Below, in pieces: positions 1 through 7,488 of a stretch of DNA of 12,336 nt. Below the pieces are notes generated by a model. The model was not told the origin of the DNA and did no database searches. It saw only the letters and a program-made list of their open reading frames with translations. The position numbers and the translations under genes are program-made. Origin of the DNA: Planctomycetaceae bacterium (GTDB taxonomy: Bacteria > Planctomycetota > Planctomycetia > Planctomycetales > Planctomycetaceae). The stretch covers positions 1-12,336 of the forward strand of contig JALTOP010000390.1 in the NCBI GenBank assembly GCA_027000105.1, in the 5' to 3' direction. The first letter of the stretch is position 1. Each line of letters begins with the position of its first letter.

Positions 1-2
1 GA

Positions 3-851
3 ATGATCCTGATCCTGCTTGTGGTACTTTCCGCGGTGGCGACATTTTTTGTCTGGGTCGTTCCGACGCCGGTTGTTCAATCCTGGATGATGCAGCGGGC
101 CAGTGCCGATCGTTATGCACAATATGCGGCTTTTGAACAGGCGGTTGCGCTCTGGTTTTGCCTGCGAATCCTTGTTCCTGTGATCATGCTGCTCTCGGTG
201 GCTGGGGTTTATTTCAGTGGGTGTGTAGAAACATTCCTGTTTCAGTGCGGCAAGACCGCTTATGAACAGACAGCCGTAGAATACAAAGGGAAAAGCGAAC
301 TGAAGCGAACCGTTCTGTTCCGTCTTTTTCTGTTGAGTTGGTTTGGCCTGGGTCTGTTCCATTTTGCAGACGGTCTGTGGCAGCGAATTGAGGATTGGCC
401 GTGGTACCATTTCAGTGCTGGGCCGGAAATCATGCCGAACATCAGCGATGCGAATCGGGATGTGATCCGCTACCTGCAGGAGATGACCGAAGAAGATTCC
501 CGGATTCTTGTGCTGAGCGATCAAAAGCTGTTTTTTCTTTCGTATTATCTGCTTCCCCGCCGATTATTCCACGTGATTCATCCGGAAAGTGAATTCGTCA
601 TCCCCAAGGCGAATCAGGAACGTCAACTGGCTGCCTATCGGTTTGAAGACCTCGACGGTAAAACGGTTGCGGAGATATCGCCGGATTACATTCTTGAATA
701 CTTTGAAGGGAAACGTTACCTGAAAAAGGATGAATTTCAATCGGATCCTTTCTGGATACAGTTTCAGCGGCGACGTTACGGCCCGACTTACGAACCGACG
801 TACAATGTTCGACTACGCAGGTATGCTTCCGGGCATCACTCCCCAAAATGA
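3..851 (+). CDS. Membrane protein with three predicted helices and a C-terminal extracytoplasmic domain, function unknown
   Basis: 282 residues read from an ATG at the very edge of the window. The start looks natural because the first residues already form a hydrophobic helix (about 2-22), but an upstream extension cannot be excluded. Further helices lie near residues 50-70 and 105-122. The remaining 160 residues are soluble and rich in aromatic and charged residues, with a stretch reading RILVLSDQKLFFLSYYLLPR (about 168-187). That pattern of beta strand followed by a Tyr-Tyr-Leu-x-Pro-Arg motif resembles the soluble C-terminal part of some bacterial PMT-like membrane glycosyltransferases, so an accessory role in surface glycosylation is possible; this is inference. 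The glycosyltransferase-like gene starts 120 bp downstream on the same strand with no terminator seen between, so the two are probably one transcript. I do not recognise a named family. Confidence 0.75.
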   Translation: MILILLVVLSAVATFFVWVVPTPVVQSWMMQRASADRYAQYAAFEQAVALWFCLRILVPVIMLLSVAGVYFSGCVETFLFQCGKTAYEQTAVEYKGKSELKRTVLFRLFLLSWFGLGLFHFADGLWQRIEDWPWYHFSAGPEIMPNISDANRDVIRYLQEMTEEDSRILVLSDQKLFFLSYYLLPRRLFHVIHPESEFVIPKANQERQLAAYRFEDLDGKTVAEISPDYILEYFEGKRYLKKDEFQSDPFWIQFQRRRYGPTYEPTYNVRLRRYASGHHSPK

Positions 852-971
852 ATTTGATAGTTTCATGTGCTTTCAGTGGCAAAATTCCATCAGGCAAAAC
901 CGCATGCATCTGCCTCACAAAACGGGTGACTTTCAACAATCTGGGGCAAAAAGAACCCTGGGGGGAAATTG

Positions 972-2471
972 ATGTTCAATCTGTTTCTGATTGTGGCAGG
1001 TGTCCTCGGAATCTGGGGAGCGGGAGTTTTTCTGGCCCACGTGCTGCTTCGCTCGATATCAACAGAAGGGGGATCAACAGGGAAGGTATCAACAGGGGAA
1101 ACCAGAGCGGAGGTTTTTGGTCTGGGGCTGGTTCTGGGCTTCGGAATGACGGCCATCTCCTACTTTCTCTGGGGGTTGATCGGGCTGCCGTTCAGTTCGC
1201 CCCTGGCCTATTTCTGGACGGTAACGGGATGGCTTGCAGGTAGTCGAACCGTGTACGCGCATTACCGCCCCCTGTTCACGAAAAAGGAAGGAGAAGAATC
1301 CGAGACAACCCGAATAAACCAATTCTGTTGGGGAATTCTGTTTCTGCTGGTCGCGACCACCATGCTGGAAACGATTATGACGCCTCAGCGTTTTTGGGAT
1401 GAACGGGCGATCTTCGGCTTGAAAGCCATCGTCATTTTTCAGGACAGAACGATCCAAAGCGAATCCCTGCACGATCCGTACTTCGTGCAGTATCATCCGA
1501 AATACCCGCTCCTGATTCCGCTTAACGAGGCCCACCTCTATTTTCTGTTGGGGGAGGTAAACGATCGCTGGAGCAAAGTGATGCCCCCATTATTGTACTT
1601 CGGGATGATTCTGACGTTTTACGGCGTGCTGATCCGCACGGGCGTTCCGTCGTTCCTGGCATCGATTTTCATGCTCATGCTCGCTACCGTACCTGCCATG
1701 GTTCCCTGGGAGTACGGATTCATTTCAGCACAAGCCGATGCTCCCGTTGCCTGTTTCCACCTGGTCGCTGTCCTTTATTTGTGGAATTTTTTAACGACAT
1801 GGGACAAGGCACATCGGGAAGGAGCACTTTCGACGGCTCGCACGGGAACGATTCTCGTCATCGCCGGGCTTGCGACCGGACTTGCTGCGTTTACCAAAGA
1901 TGAGGGAATCGCCCTGTTTCTTGTCGATCTGATCGCCCTGTTGATTGTGACAGGGCTATCATTCCGGGATCGACTGCTCTCCACGGGAACAGCCATTTTC
2001 CGGTTTGTCTTTGTGACGGCGATGATTCTGCTCCCCTGGTTTTATTATCGAACAACACTTCCCTCAACAATGGAAATGACCTATTTCAGCAGGCTGCGGC
2101 TTTCGACTTTGGCACAGAGCGGCACATCGCTACAGTGGGCGGTTCGGCATCTGGTGCAGCGGATGTTTCTCGAAGCATCGCAGTGGGGGCTGCAATGGTG
2201 GGGAGTCGTTATTTCCTTTCTCGCCTTTCCATTTCGAGCCTTCAAACCGCAACAACTGTTTCTGTTGCTTGATATCCTGGGAGCAATTTCCGCATTGATT
2301 CTTGCAGGGCTGATCGCTCCCACTCCGATCGAAGAACATATCGGCGGCTCCAGTCACCGCTTTCTGATTCAGATTTCCGGAACCGCGCTACTGTTTATTG
2401 CCGGGCAATGGACATGGCAACTCGACGGAAAGTCAACAGATGCCCGATCCATTCAGGAAAGAGCGGAGTGA
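972..2471 (+). CDS. Multi-spanning GT39/PMT-like membrane glycosyltransferase
   Basis: 499 residues starting at an ATG preceded by a G-rich stretch (961-965); the TTG just before it (969) is less likely. About eleven to thirteen hydrophobic segments span the protein. After the fourth segment comes a polar loop with WDERAIFGLKA (about residue 139-149); an Asp-Glu pair in the first large extracytoplasmic loop is the hallmark of GT-C enzymes that use lipid-phosphate sugar donors. A later GLAAFTKDEGIAL motif (about 299-311) and an HRFLIQISG segment near the C-terminus also fit GT39/PMT-type proteins. Expected role: transfer of a sugar from a polyprenyl-phosphate carrier to a protein or glycan on the outer side of the cytoplasmic membrane; donor and acceptor cannot be told. 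The loop after the first helix carries a threefold Ser-Thr-Gly repeat. It ends 35 bp from the convergent ABC gene. Confidence 0.8.
   Translation: MFNLFLIVAGVLGIWGAGVFLAHVLLRSISTEGGSTGKVSTGETRAEVFGLGLVLGFGMTAISYFLWGLIGLPFSSPLAYFWTVTGWLAGSRTVYAHYRPLFTKKEGEESETTRINQFCWGILFLLVATTMLETIMTPQRFWDERAIFGLKAIVIFQDRTIQSESLHDPYFVQYHPKYPLLIPLNEAHLYFLLGEVNDRWSKVMPPLLYFGMILTFYGVLIRTGVPSFLASIFMLMLATVPAMVPWEYGFISAQADAPVACFHLVAVLYLWNFLTTWDKAHREGALSTARTGTILVIAGLATGLAAFTKDEGIALFLVDLIALLIVTGLSFRDRLLSTGTAIFRFVFVTAMILLPWFYYRTTLPSTMEMTYFSRLRLSTLAQSGTSLQWAVRHLVQRMFLEASQWGLQWWGVVISFLAFPFRAFKPQQLFLLLDILGAISALILAGLIAPTPIEEHIGGSSHRFLIQISGTALLFIAGQWTWQLDGKSTDARSIQERAE
1058..1102 (+). repeat. 15-bp tandem repeat, three copies, in frame inside the glycosyltransferase gene
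   Basis: ATCAACAG occurs at 1058, 1073 and 1088, exactly 15 bp apart, each followed by a G-rich stretch. In frame it encodes STEGG, STGKV, STGET in the loop after the first membrane helix, so the expansion adds five residues per unit without breaking the frame. Confidence 0.85.
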
Positions 2472-2506
2472 AAAGGAAAACTCGCCGAAACGGAAGTTAT
2501 GGCCGA

Positions 2507-3547
2507 TCAGTTCCGGTCGTCACTTTCCCGGTCGTTACTTTTCCGGTCGTTACTTTTCCGGTCGTTACTTTTCCGGTCATCAAACAGTTCGGCAAAGACA
2601 TCTTCCAGCGGTCGATCGTGAACGGTCAGGTCATCCACCTGATGGTTGGAAAGCAGTGAGCCAAGCACAGCGGAAACCTGATCCCGCTCGACTCCCAACT
2701 TGACGGCGGGAAGATCCACCTCAAGAAGTTGACCGTATTTCTGCAGATCGTGAGGAACGTCGTCCTGATGGAAAACGAGAGAGATGACCTTATGCGTGCT
2801 GAAGCGGTCGACAATCTCGCTTAAACGGCCATCGTGTCGGATGACGCCATCGTTAATGATGATGACGCGTTTGCAGAGCGATTCAACATCTTTCATGTAG
2901 TGGCTCGTCAGCACGACGGTAATTTTCTGCTGTTGCTGATAATGTTTCAGAAAATCCTGAACCCGCTTCTGACTGACGACATCCAGCCCGATCGTCGGTT
3001 CATCCAGAAACAGGACGCGGGGATTGTGCAACAGGGAAGCGATCAACTCCATCCGCATCCGTTCTCCGAGGGAGAGTTCGCGTACCGGTTGGCGGATCAG
3101 CCTGGCGACATCCAGAAGCGAAACCAGTTCGTCCAGCCGCTGTTCAAACTCGCGATCCGGTATTTTGTAGATCGCCTGATGCAGGCGAAACGATTCCTGA
3201 GCCGGGATATCCCACCAAAGCTGGTTTTTCTGGCCCATCACAAGGGAAAAGTTCCTGCGATAGGTGTTCTCCCTTTTCCAGGGGATATGCCCCAGTACGG
3301 TTGCCTGCCCCGATGTGGGATAGATCAAACCGGAAAGCAGTTTCAGGGTTGTTGTTTTTCCGGCCCCGTTTGGGCCCAGAAAGCCGACAATTTCCCCTTC
3401 TTCGATTTTGAAGCTGACCCGGTTCACGGCATCGACTTCCGTGAATTCACGATGAAACAGATTGCACACCGAAGCAATCAATCCCTCATGTTTGCGATAA
3501 ACACGGTATTGTTTTGAAAGATCGGAAACTTCTATCACAGCGGGCAT
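2507..3547 (-). CDS. ABC-2-type exporter ATP-binding protein, no permease adjacent
   Basis: 346 residues, ATG at 3545-3547; no good Shine-Dalgarno is visible. All nucleotide-binding motifs are intact: Walker A GPNGAGKT (58-65), Q-loop Gln in VMGQKN (106), an LSLGE signature (158-162; Leu replaces the usual first Gly), Walker B VLFLDEP (178-184), D-loop GLD (187-189) and the switch His in TSHYM (216). The MGQKNQLWWD stretch and the overall length resemble the uncharacterised ABC-2 ATPases of the COG4586 type, which normally work with two membrane proteins. The residues after about 230 form a C-terminal extension ending at a conserved-looking DVFAELF (316-322), after which comes a 24-residue SNDRK-repeat tail. 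The gene upstream (protease) has its own terminator, so this gene is probably transcribed alone. The exported substrate is unknown. Confidence 0.9.
   Translation of the reverse strand: MPAVIEVSDLSKQYRVYRKHEGLIASVCNLFHREFTEVDAVNRVSFKIEEGEIVGFLGPNGAGKTTTLKLLSGLIYPTSGQATVLGHIPWKRENTYRRNFSLVMGQKNQLWWDIPAQESFRLHQAIYKIPDREFEQRLDELVSLLDVARLIRQPVRELSLGERMRMELIASLLHNPRVLFLDEPTIGLDVVSQKRVQDFLKHYQQQQKITVVLTSHYMKDVESLCKRVIIINDGVIRHDGRLSEIVDRFSTHKVISLVFHQDDVPHDLQKYGQLLEVDLPAVKLGVERDQVSAVLGSLLSNHQVDDLTVHDRPLEDVFAELFDDRKSNDRKSNDRKSNDRESDDRN
2511..2584 (-). repeat. 15-bp tandem repeat, about five copies, encoding the C-terminal tail of the ABC ATPase
   Basis: The core CCGGTCGT (plus strand) begins at 2513, 2528, 2543 and 2558 and recurs with one change (CCGGTCAT) at 2573. 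The middle copies are identical, which suggests recent slippage or expansion; the outer copies have diverged. On the minus strand it encodes repeated S-N-D-R-K units between the natural-looking end of the ATPase domain and the stop codon at 2507-2509. The tail is highly charged and presumably disordered. Confidence 0.9.
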
Positions 3548-3621
3548 TAACGTGAGTGATTCTTTTTGATTGATTCCGGAAAGGTCGTCTCAGAAGGAGA
3601 ATTCAAAAACAGACGCATCCG

Positions 3622-3655
3622 CAAAAACAAACGCAGCCCCTGAAAAGAGGCTGCG
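3622..3655 (-). terminator. Intrinsic terminator of the protease gene
   Basis: Read on the minus strand, a 7-bp GC-rich stem CGCAGCC/GGCTGCG (3649-3655 with 3632-3638), with two further pairs around a 4-nt loop, is followed by a T-rich tract (TTTGTTTTT, 3631-3623). It lies 25 bp after the protease stop codon, and ends transcription before the ABC gene. Confidence 0.8.
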
Positions 3656-3679
3656 CTGCATGCGACGGCAAAACAATAA

Positions 3680-5788
3680 TCATCTTCCCTGGACAACTTT
3701 CGCCTGTTTGAGAACAGTGGCGTAGTCGCCAGTGATATGCAGAATTTCGTCGTTATAGAAACCTTTGGGGAAAATTTCCTTTTCCTCTTTCTTCTTTTTC
3801 CCTTTTTTATCCTGATCTTTCTCTTTTTTCAGTTCGGGGAAGAGTTCTTCCAGTTCGTCCTCTTCAATTTCCCGCTGTTTCCCGAGAACTTTCTCATTCA
3901 GGCTGACCGTTTTGCGGTTTTTCCGTTTCACATAGCGTTCGATCTGCTTTTTCACTTTCTTGAAGTCGTCACTGGCGGCAACCCTCTTTTCGCTTTCCCG
4001 TTTGAGTCGATTGATGACCGATCTGCTTGTCATGGCAACATTGTAAACCTTGTCGGCTTCAGGAATGCTGTCAAACGGCAACGCATTATCCAGGAACGAT
4101 TCGCCCAAATCCATATGATCGAGACGGGAGGGCAGAACGATATCCGAACGGACGCCCCGATTCTGGGTGCTGTCGCCATTGACACGGTAGAACTGCTGAA
4201 TGGTCAATTTCAACGCTCCCAAATCCGCATTGGTGCGGAACAGCCTGATACGGACATCGGGATCGGAAACCGGCATCACATTCTGAACGGTTCCCTTGCC
4301 ATGCGTTGTTGTATCGCCCACGATGATGCCTCGATGGTAATCCTTGATGACACCAGCAAAAATTTCAGAAGCGGAAGCGGAAAGACGGTTGCAAATCACA
4401 ACCAACGGTCCGGCGTATGCGACATCCGGGTTTTCGTCGCGATGAGAACGGATTGTCCCATCGAGTTCCTTCACCTGCACAACCGGTCCGGTTTTGATGA
4501 ACAGGCCGGAAACGCCGATCGCTTCGCTCAACGCACCGCCACCATTGTTTCGCAGGTCGATCACGACAGCGTCGACCCCTCCCTGGGCTTCGAAATCAGC
4601 CAGCACCTTGCGGACATCCTTTTCGGTACTTTTGAAGTCAGCCGCCCCGCGTTGGGCTCCCTCGAAATCCCGATAGAAGGAAGGGATTTTGATGACACCG
4701 ACTTTCATCGGCCGTCCGATCCGCTGCTGGACTCCCGCTTCCAGACCATTGATGATTTCTCCCTTGACTTCCGACTGTTTCAGTTCAATTTTCTGGCGAA
4801 CCATGGCGTAGGTTTCTACATCGCCACTATCCGCTTTTTTTACTTTCAGCCGGACGGTCGTCCCTCTTTTCCCGCGAATCAGTTGAACGACATTTTTCAG
4901 CTTCATTTCGATAATATCGACGAAGTCGCCCGTTTCCTGAGCCACTGCAACAATTTTGTCGCCCGGTTCAAGGCGTCCATCGGTATCGGCTGCACCGCCG
5001 GGAACGATTTCCGCAACGACCGTGTAACCGTCGTCATAGCGAAGTTGAGCACCGATTCCATCCAGAGAAAGCCGCATATTGATCTGGAAATCTTCGAGTG
5101 TCCTGGGAGACATGTAACTGGAGTGCGGATCGAAGCAGCGGGCCAGAGCCGTCAGATACATTTCCGTAATTTCATGCTCATCGGTCAAACGCAGGTTGCT
5201 GGAGATCGTCCGATATCGCCGGTGCAATTTCTCGCGGGCTTCATCCAGGTTCTCTCCATGCTCTTCCAGTTTCAGGTCGAGCAGTTCATATTTGATCCGT
5301 TTTCGCCAGCGTTCATCCAACTCTTTCCGAGTTTTCGCCCAAGGCAGGTCGTCGGCGTCAGTCACCATTTCTTCATCGATGGTAAAATCGTGTTTCTGGT
5401 CGATCAGCTTCTGAGCCAGGGCGGTCTGTCTGGCCATTGCCTTCAGATACAGGCCAAAAACATCCTGTGCGAATTTCACATTGCCGTTTTTCAATTCGTC
5501 ATCAAGCCTTTTCCGCATCACGTTCAATTTTTTGATGTCGGACTCGATAAAATAAAGCTTGTTCGGGTCGAGGTCTTTGATGAAACGATCGAACAGACGT
5601 GATGAAATTTCGTCGTTCACATGGGAATGCCCGATGTGGTACCGTTCGATCATTTTGCAGACCAGACGCGCTGTTTTGCCATCGGTGTTGAGATTGGTAT
5701 TGAACTGCTGAGCGCCGATTGTTGTCACGATCAGACAGACACCCAAAAGGGACAATGCGGCGATGCGGCGAAAAGTTGGTGACTTCAT
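3680..5788 (-). CDS. prc: Tail-specific (Prc/Tsp-type) carboxy-terminal processing protease, family S41
   Basis: About 702 residues, close to the 680 of E. coli Prc, with the same architecture. A signal peptide (MKSPTFRRIAALSLLGVCLI, then VTTIGAQ) leads to an N-terminal helical domain, a PDZ domain from about residue 240 (DGIGAQLRYDDG, GDKIVAV), the S41 core (VIDLRNNGGGALSEAI), and a C-terminal Prc-type domain. The catalytic Ser lies in SASASE (470-475) and the catalytic Lys in THGKGTVQ (498). Known role of the family: degradation of misfolded or tagged proteins from the C-terminus in the periplasm. A lysine-rich linker (about 653-671, GKKKKEEKE) near the C-terminus is unusual. I chose the ATG at 5788 because it puts the signal peptide at the N-terminus and has GGGA seven bases upstream. 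An ATG at 5824 would add 12 residues and is almost as plausible; one at 5950 is unlikely. Confidence 0.92.
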   Translation of the reverse strand: MKSPTFRRIAALSLLGVCLIVTTIGAQQFNTNLNTDGKTARLVCKMIERYHIGHSHVNDEISSRLFDRFIKDLDPNKLYFIESDIKKLNVMRKRLDDELKNGNVKFAQDVFGLYLKAMARQTALAQKLIDQKHDFTIDEEMVTDADDLPWAKTRKELDERWRKRIKYELLDLKLEEHGENLDEAREKLHRRYRTISSNLRLTDEHEITEMYLTALARCFDPHSSYMSPRTLEDFQINMRLSLDGIGAQLRYDDGYTVVAEIVPGGAADTDGRLEPGDKIVAVAQETGDFVDIIEMKLKNVVQLIRGKRGTTVRLKVKKADSGDVETYAMVRQKIELKQSEVKGEIINGLEAGVQQRIGRPMKVGVIKIPSFYRDFEGAQRGAADFKSTEKDVRKVLADFEAQGGVDAVVIDLRNNGGGALSEAIGVSGLFIKTGPVVQVKELDGTIRSHRDENPDVAYAGPLVVICNRLSASASEIFAGVIKDYHRGIIVGDTTTHGKGTVQNVMPVSDPDVRIRLFRTNADLGALKLTIQQFYRVNGDSTQNRGVRSDIVLPSRLDHMDLGESFLDNALPFDSIPEADKVYNVAMTSRSVINRLKRESEKRVAASDDFKKVKKQIERYVKRKNRKTVSLNEKVLGKQREIEEDELEELFPELKKEKDQDKKGKKKKEEKEIFPKGFYNDEILHITGDYATVLKQAKVVQGR

Positions 5789-5824
5789 GAGCGATTCCCA
5801 AGTGCTTTGTTTTTGAGATGACAT

Positions 5825-6542
5825 AATGACTCTGACAAGATCAACGGAGGGAAAGGAATCGAAACAGGACTCTCCATAGTCACACGATGACGGCGTCGCA
5901 CGATAACGGCATATCGAGTTGAAAGCCAGGAACGCTTCCGGACGGAACAACCCCGCTTACACGGGCCCACTCCCACGGCCAAAGCTGCTAAAAGCCCAGA
6001 CGCCGAACCACCATTATCTTCCCTGATCCTCCCATCTTTCACCAGTAATACTAACGTATTGACAGGAACGGGGCAATATGCACTTCAAACCGGGCTGGTA
6101 CAGAGGATTGAACGGAACCAAATTTCTCACGACTGTTTGCGAAAACCAACGTAAATCCGCAAACAGCCAAAGAAACGCAACCCTTTCCCATATAAAAAGT
6201 TGCATCACACAGACACAAGTATCGCCGCAACACGAACTGGCCATCATGCTCCTGTAATCTTCTCGAATATCTCCACAGAAATCGAATAATAATGCTCAGA
6301 TGAAAAGGTACAGAGCTTGAGGGAAACTCCTTCTTCGGCAGCTTCAGTTTCAACGATCAATTCTTCATCGGGCGTTTCTTTTGTATCGTGTATTGCTGGT
6401 GTATTGCTGGTGTATTGCCTGCGTTCGGGAATCAACGATCACATCTAATCGCTGCCAATCCGCCCAATCGCCACGAACCAGAGTCCATTACAGCAGAGAT
6501 AAAGATAAAACAGAATATCTTGAATACCTTTCAGTTCGGGAG
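5825..6542. other. Long spacer between the protease and the two-helix membrane protein gene
   Basis: About 700 bp in which I find no convincing gene. The open frames on either strand (60-100 codons) lack a credible start, Shine-Dalgarno or protein-like composition. It should contain the protease promoter and 5' leader. An imperfect 10-bp direct repeat, GTCACACGAT at 5879 and GTCGCACGAT at 5895 (16 bp apart), lies about 90 bp upstream of the protease start and could be a regulator site. An 11-bp tandem repeat sits at 6388-6420. Confidence 0.5.
6388..6420. repeat. 11-bp tandem repeat, three copies
   Basis: GTGTATTGCTG at 6388 and 6399 is perfect; a third copy at 6410 differs in the last two bases (GTGTATTGCCT). 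It lies in the spacer downstream of the minus-strand membrane protein gene. The 11-bp period is not a multiple of three, which argues against the short open frame that crosses it being a real gene. Confidence 0.85.
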
Positions 6543-7325
6543 TTATTTTTCGGCGGCACCAGCCGCTTCGGTATTGAGAATCATTATTTTCTGCCAGATT
6601 TTCTGCGACAGCCCTGTGGTCAGTGATTCCAACTCGTTGACAGAACTGACCGCTTCGGTATCCGGGAAATATTCGACGTACATTGCTCCCACTTTTCCGA
6701 TCAGGGCGAGCATTTCGGAAGAGTAGTCGAGATATCGACTCAATTCGAAGCGGGTGTAGGATCGGTCCGGGGAAGATGCGGTCTCGCTGTACTGGCCGGG
6801 GGAAGTAAACTGTTCCGGATCTTTGGTCAACTGGTGCACATCGACGAGATGTGCAAGAGAGCGAAGGCGGTGAATCGCGGTTGAGGTGCGATGCCTTTTC
6901 ACTCGGGTTTCAATCGTAAACAGGGACAGAATGGCTGCACCGATCAGGATAATATCGTTGAACAGAGCCTCGGAGAGTGTGATGAGATCGGCAATGGCGA
7001 ATTCAGCGATATTCCACTGCGTCTCTCGAATCACAAGAATGGAAACGGCCAGAATAGCGATGATGATCAAATAGACAAAGACGCGCAAGCCCCACATCGG
7101 GCGGGAAATGGCGAGTGTCGTTTCCCGCGAAATCCGTGATATCTCAAGCAATTCCCGACAGACAGAAGCCAATCCGGCTTGAGGGAAACGTTCTTCAATC
7201 CGTCTTTCCAGCAGCTTGATGGTCGCAAAAATCTGATCCGGCTGCAAATACCTGTAATCGGTCGATTTTCCGGGAGTTACCGGCCGTTGTCCGCGGTTTT
7301 CTTTTTGTTCAAATTGCTGTGTCAT
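6543..7325 (-). CDS. Conserved-looking membrane protein with two helices, function unknown
   Basis: 260 residues from the ATG at 7323-7325, which has GGA about 9 bases upstream. The open frame runs further upstream, but that part overlaps the AT-rich divergent promoter region and reads like non-coding sequence. The N-terminal 75 residues are polar and helical (LLERRIEERFPQAG). Two membrane helices follow at about 80-100 (VYLIIIAILAVSILVI) and 122-138 (FNDIILIGAAILSLF). The C-terminal half is soluble and helical, beginning RVKRHRTSTAIHRLRSLAHL and VDVHQLTKDPE (about 141-171). The likely topology puts both termini in the cytoplasm, with basic residues just after the second helix. I cannot assign a function. 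It is divergent from the exported methyltransferase and no terminator hairpin is obvious after its stop. Confidence 0.75.
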   Translation of the reverse strand: MTQQFEQKENRGQRPVTPGKSTDYRYLQPDQIFATIKLLERRIEERFPQAGLASVCRELLEISRISRETTLAISRPMWGLRVFVYLIIIAILAVSILVIRETQWNIAEFAIADLITLSEALFNDIILIGAAILSLFTIETRVKRHRTSTAIHRLRSLAHLVDVHQLTKDPEQFTSPGQYSETASSPDRSYTRFELSRYLDYSSEMLALIGKVGAMYVEYFPDTEAVSSVNELESLTTGLSQKIWQKIMILNTEAAGAAEK

Positions 7326-7362
7326 TGTCAGGTCCGATCTGATAAAAGCTGTTTTGTGCTGT

Positions 7363-7391
7363 TTGATAACGGTTTTATACTGCTCGATAAT
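7363..7391 (+). promoter_or_regulatory. Sigma-70-like promoter for the exported PIMT gene
   Basis: TTGATA (7363-7368) and GATAAT (7386-7391) each match the consensus at five of six bases and are exactly 17 bp apart, in an AT-rich stretch between divergent genes. Transcription would begin near 7398, giving a leader of about 90 bases. Planctomycete promoter consensus is poorly defined, so this is a prediction. Confidence 0.45.
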
Positions 7392-7488
7392 GGAATAATT
7401 GATGATAGAATAGACAGTGTATGTACTGCGATGAAATCCCGACAGTTCGAGCACCGCAGTTTGCCTGAGGTTGAACAAGAGGCTGAAA

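Noticed and set aside
3737..5602. A 621-codon open frame on the plus strand
   Set aside because: It lies wholly antisense to the Prc protease, whose motifs and length are unmistakable. The translation is Phe- and Ile-rich, as expected from the opposite strand of a Lys/Glu-rich gene.
6059..6087. Promoter with a perfect TTGACA on the plus strand in the long spacer
   Set aside because: No acceptable -10 box lies 16-18 bp downstream and no plus-strand gene follows for over 1.4 kb.
6051..6353. A 100-residue minus-strand frame in the long spacer
   Set aside because: Composition is Cys/Phe/Arg-rich and unlike a protein; no ribosome site and it overlaps other equally open frames.
6244..6435. A 63-residue minus-strand frame with an acidic middle part
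   Set aside because: It needs a TTG start without a ribosome site and runs through the 11-bp repeat, whose period would disrupt a frame. No conserved-looking motif.
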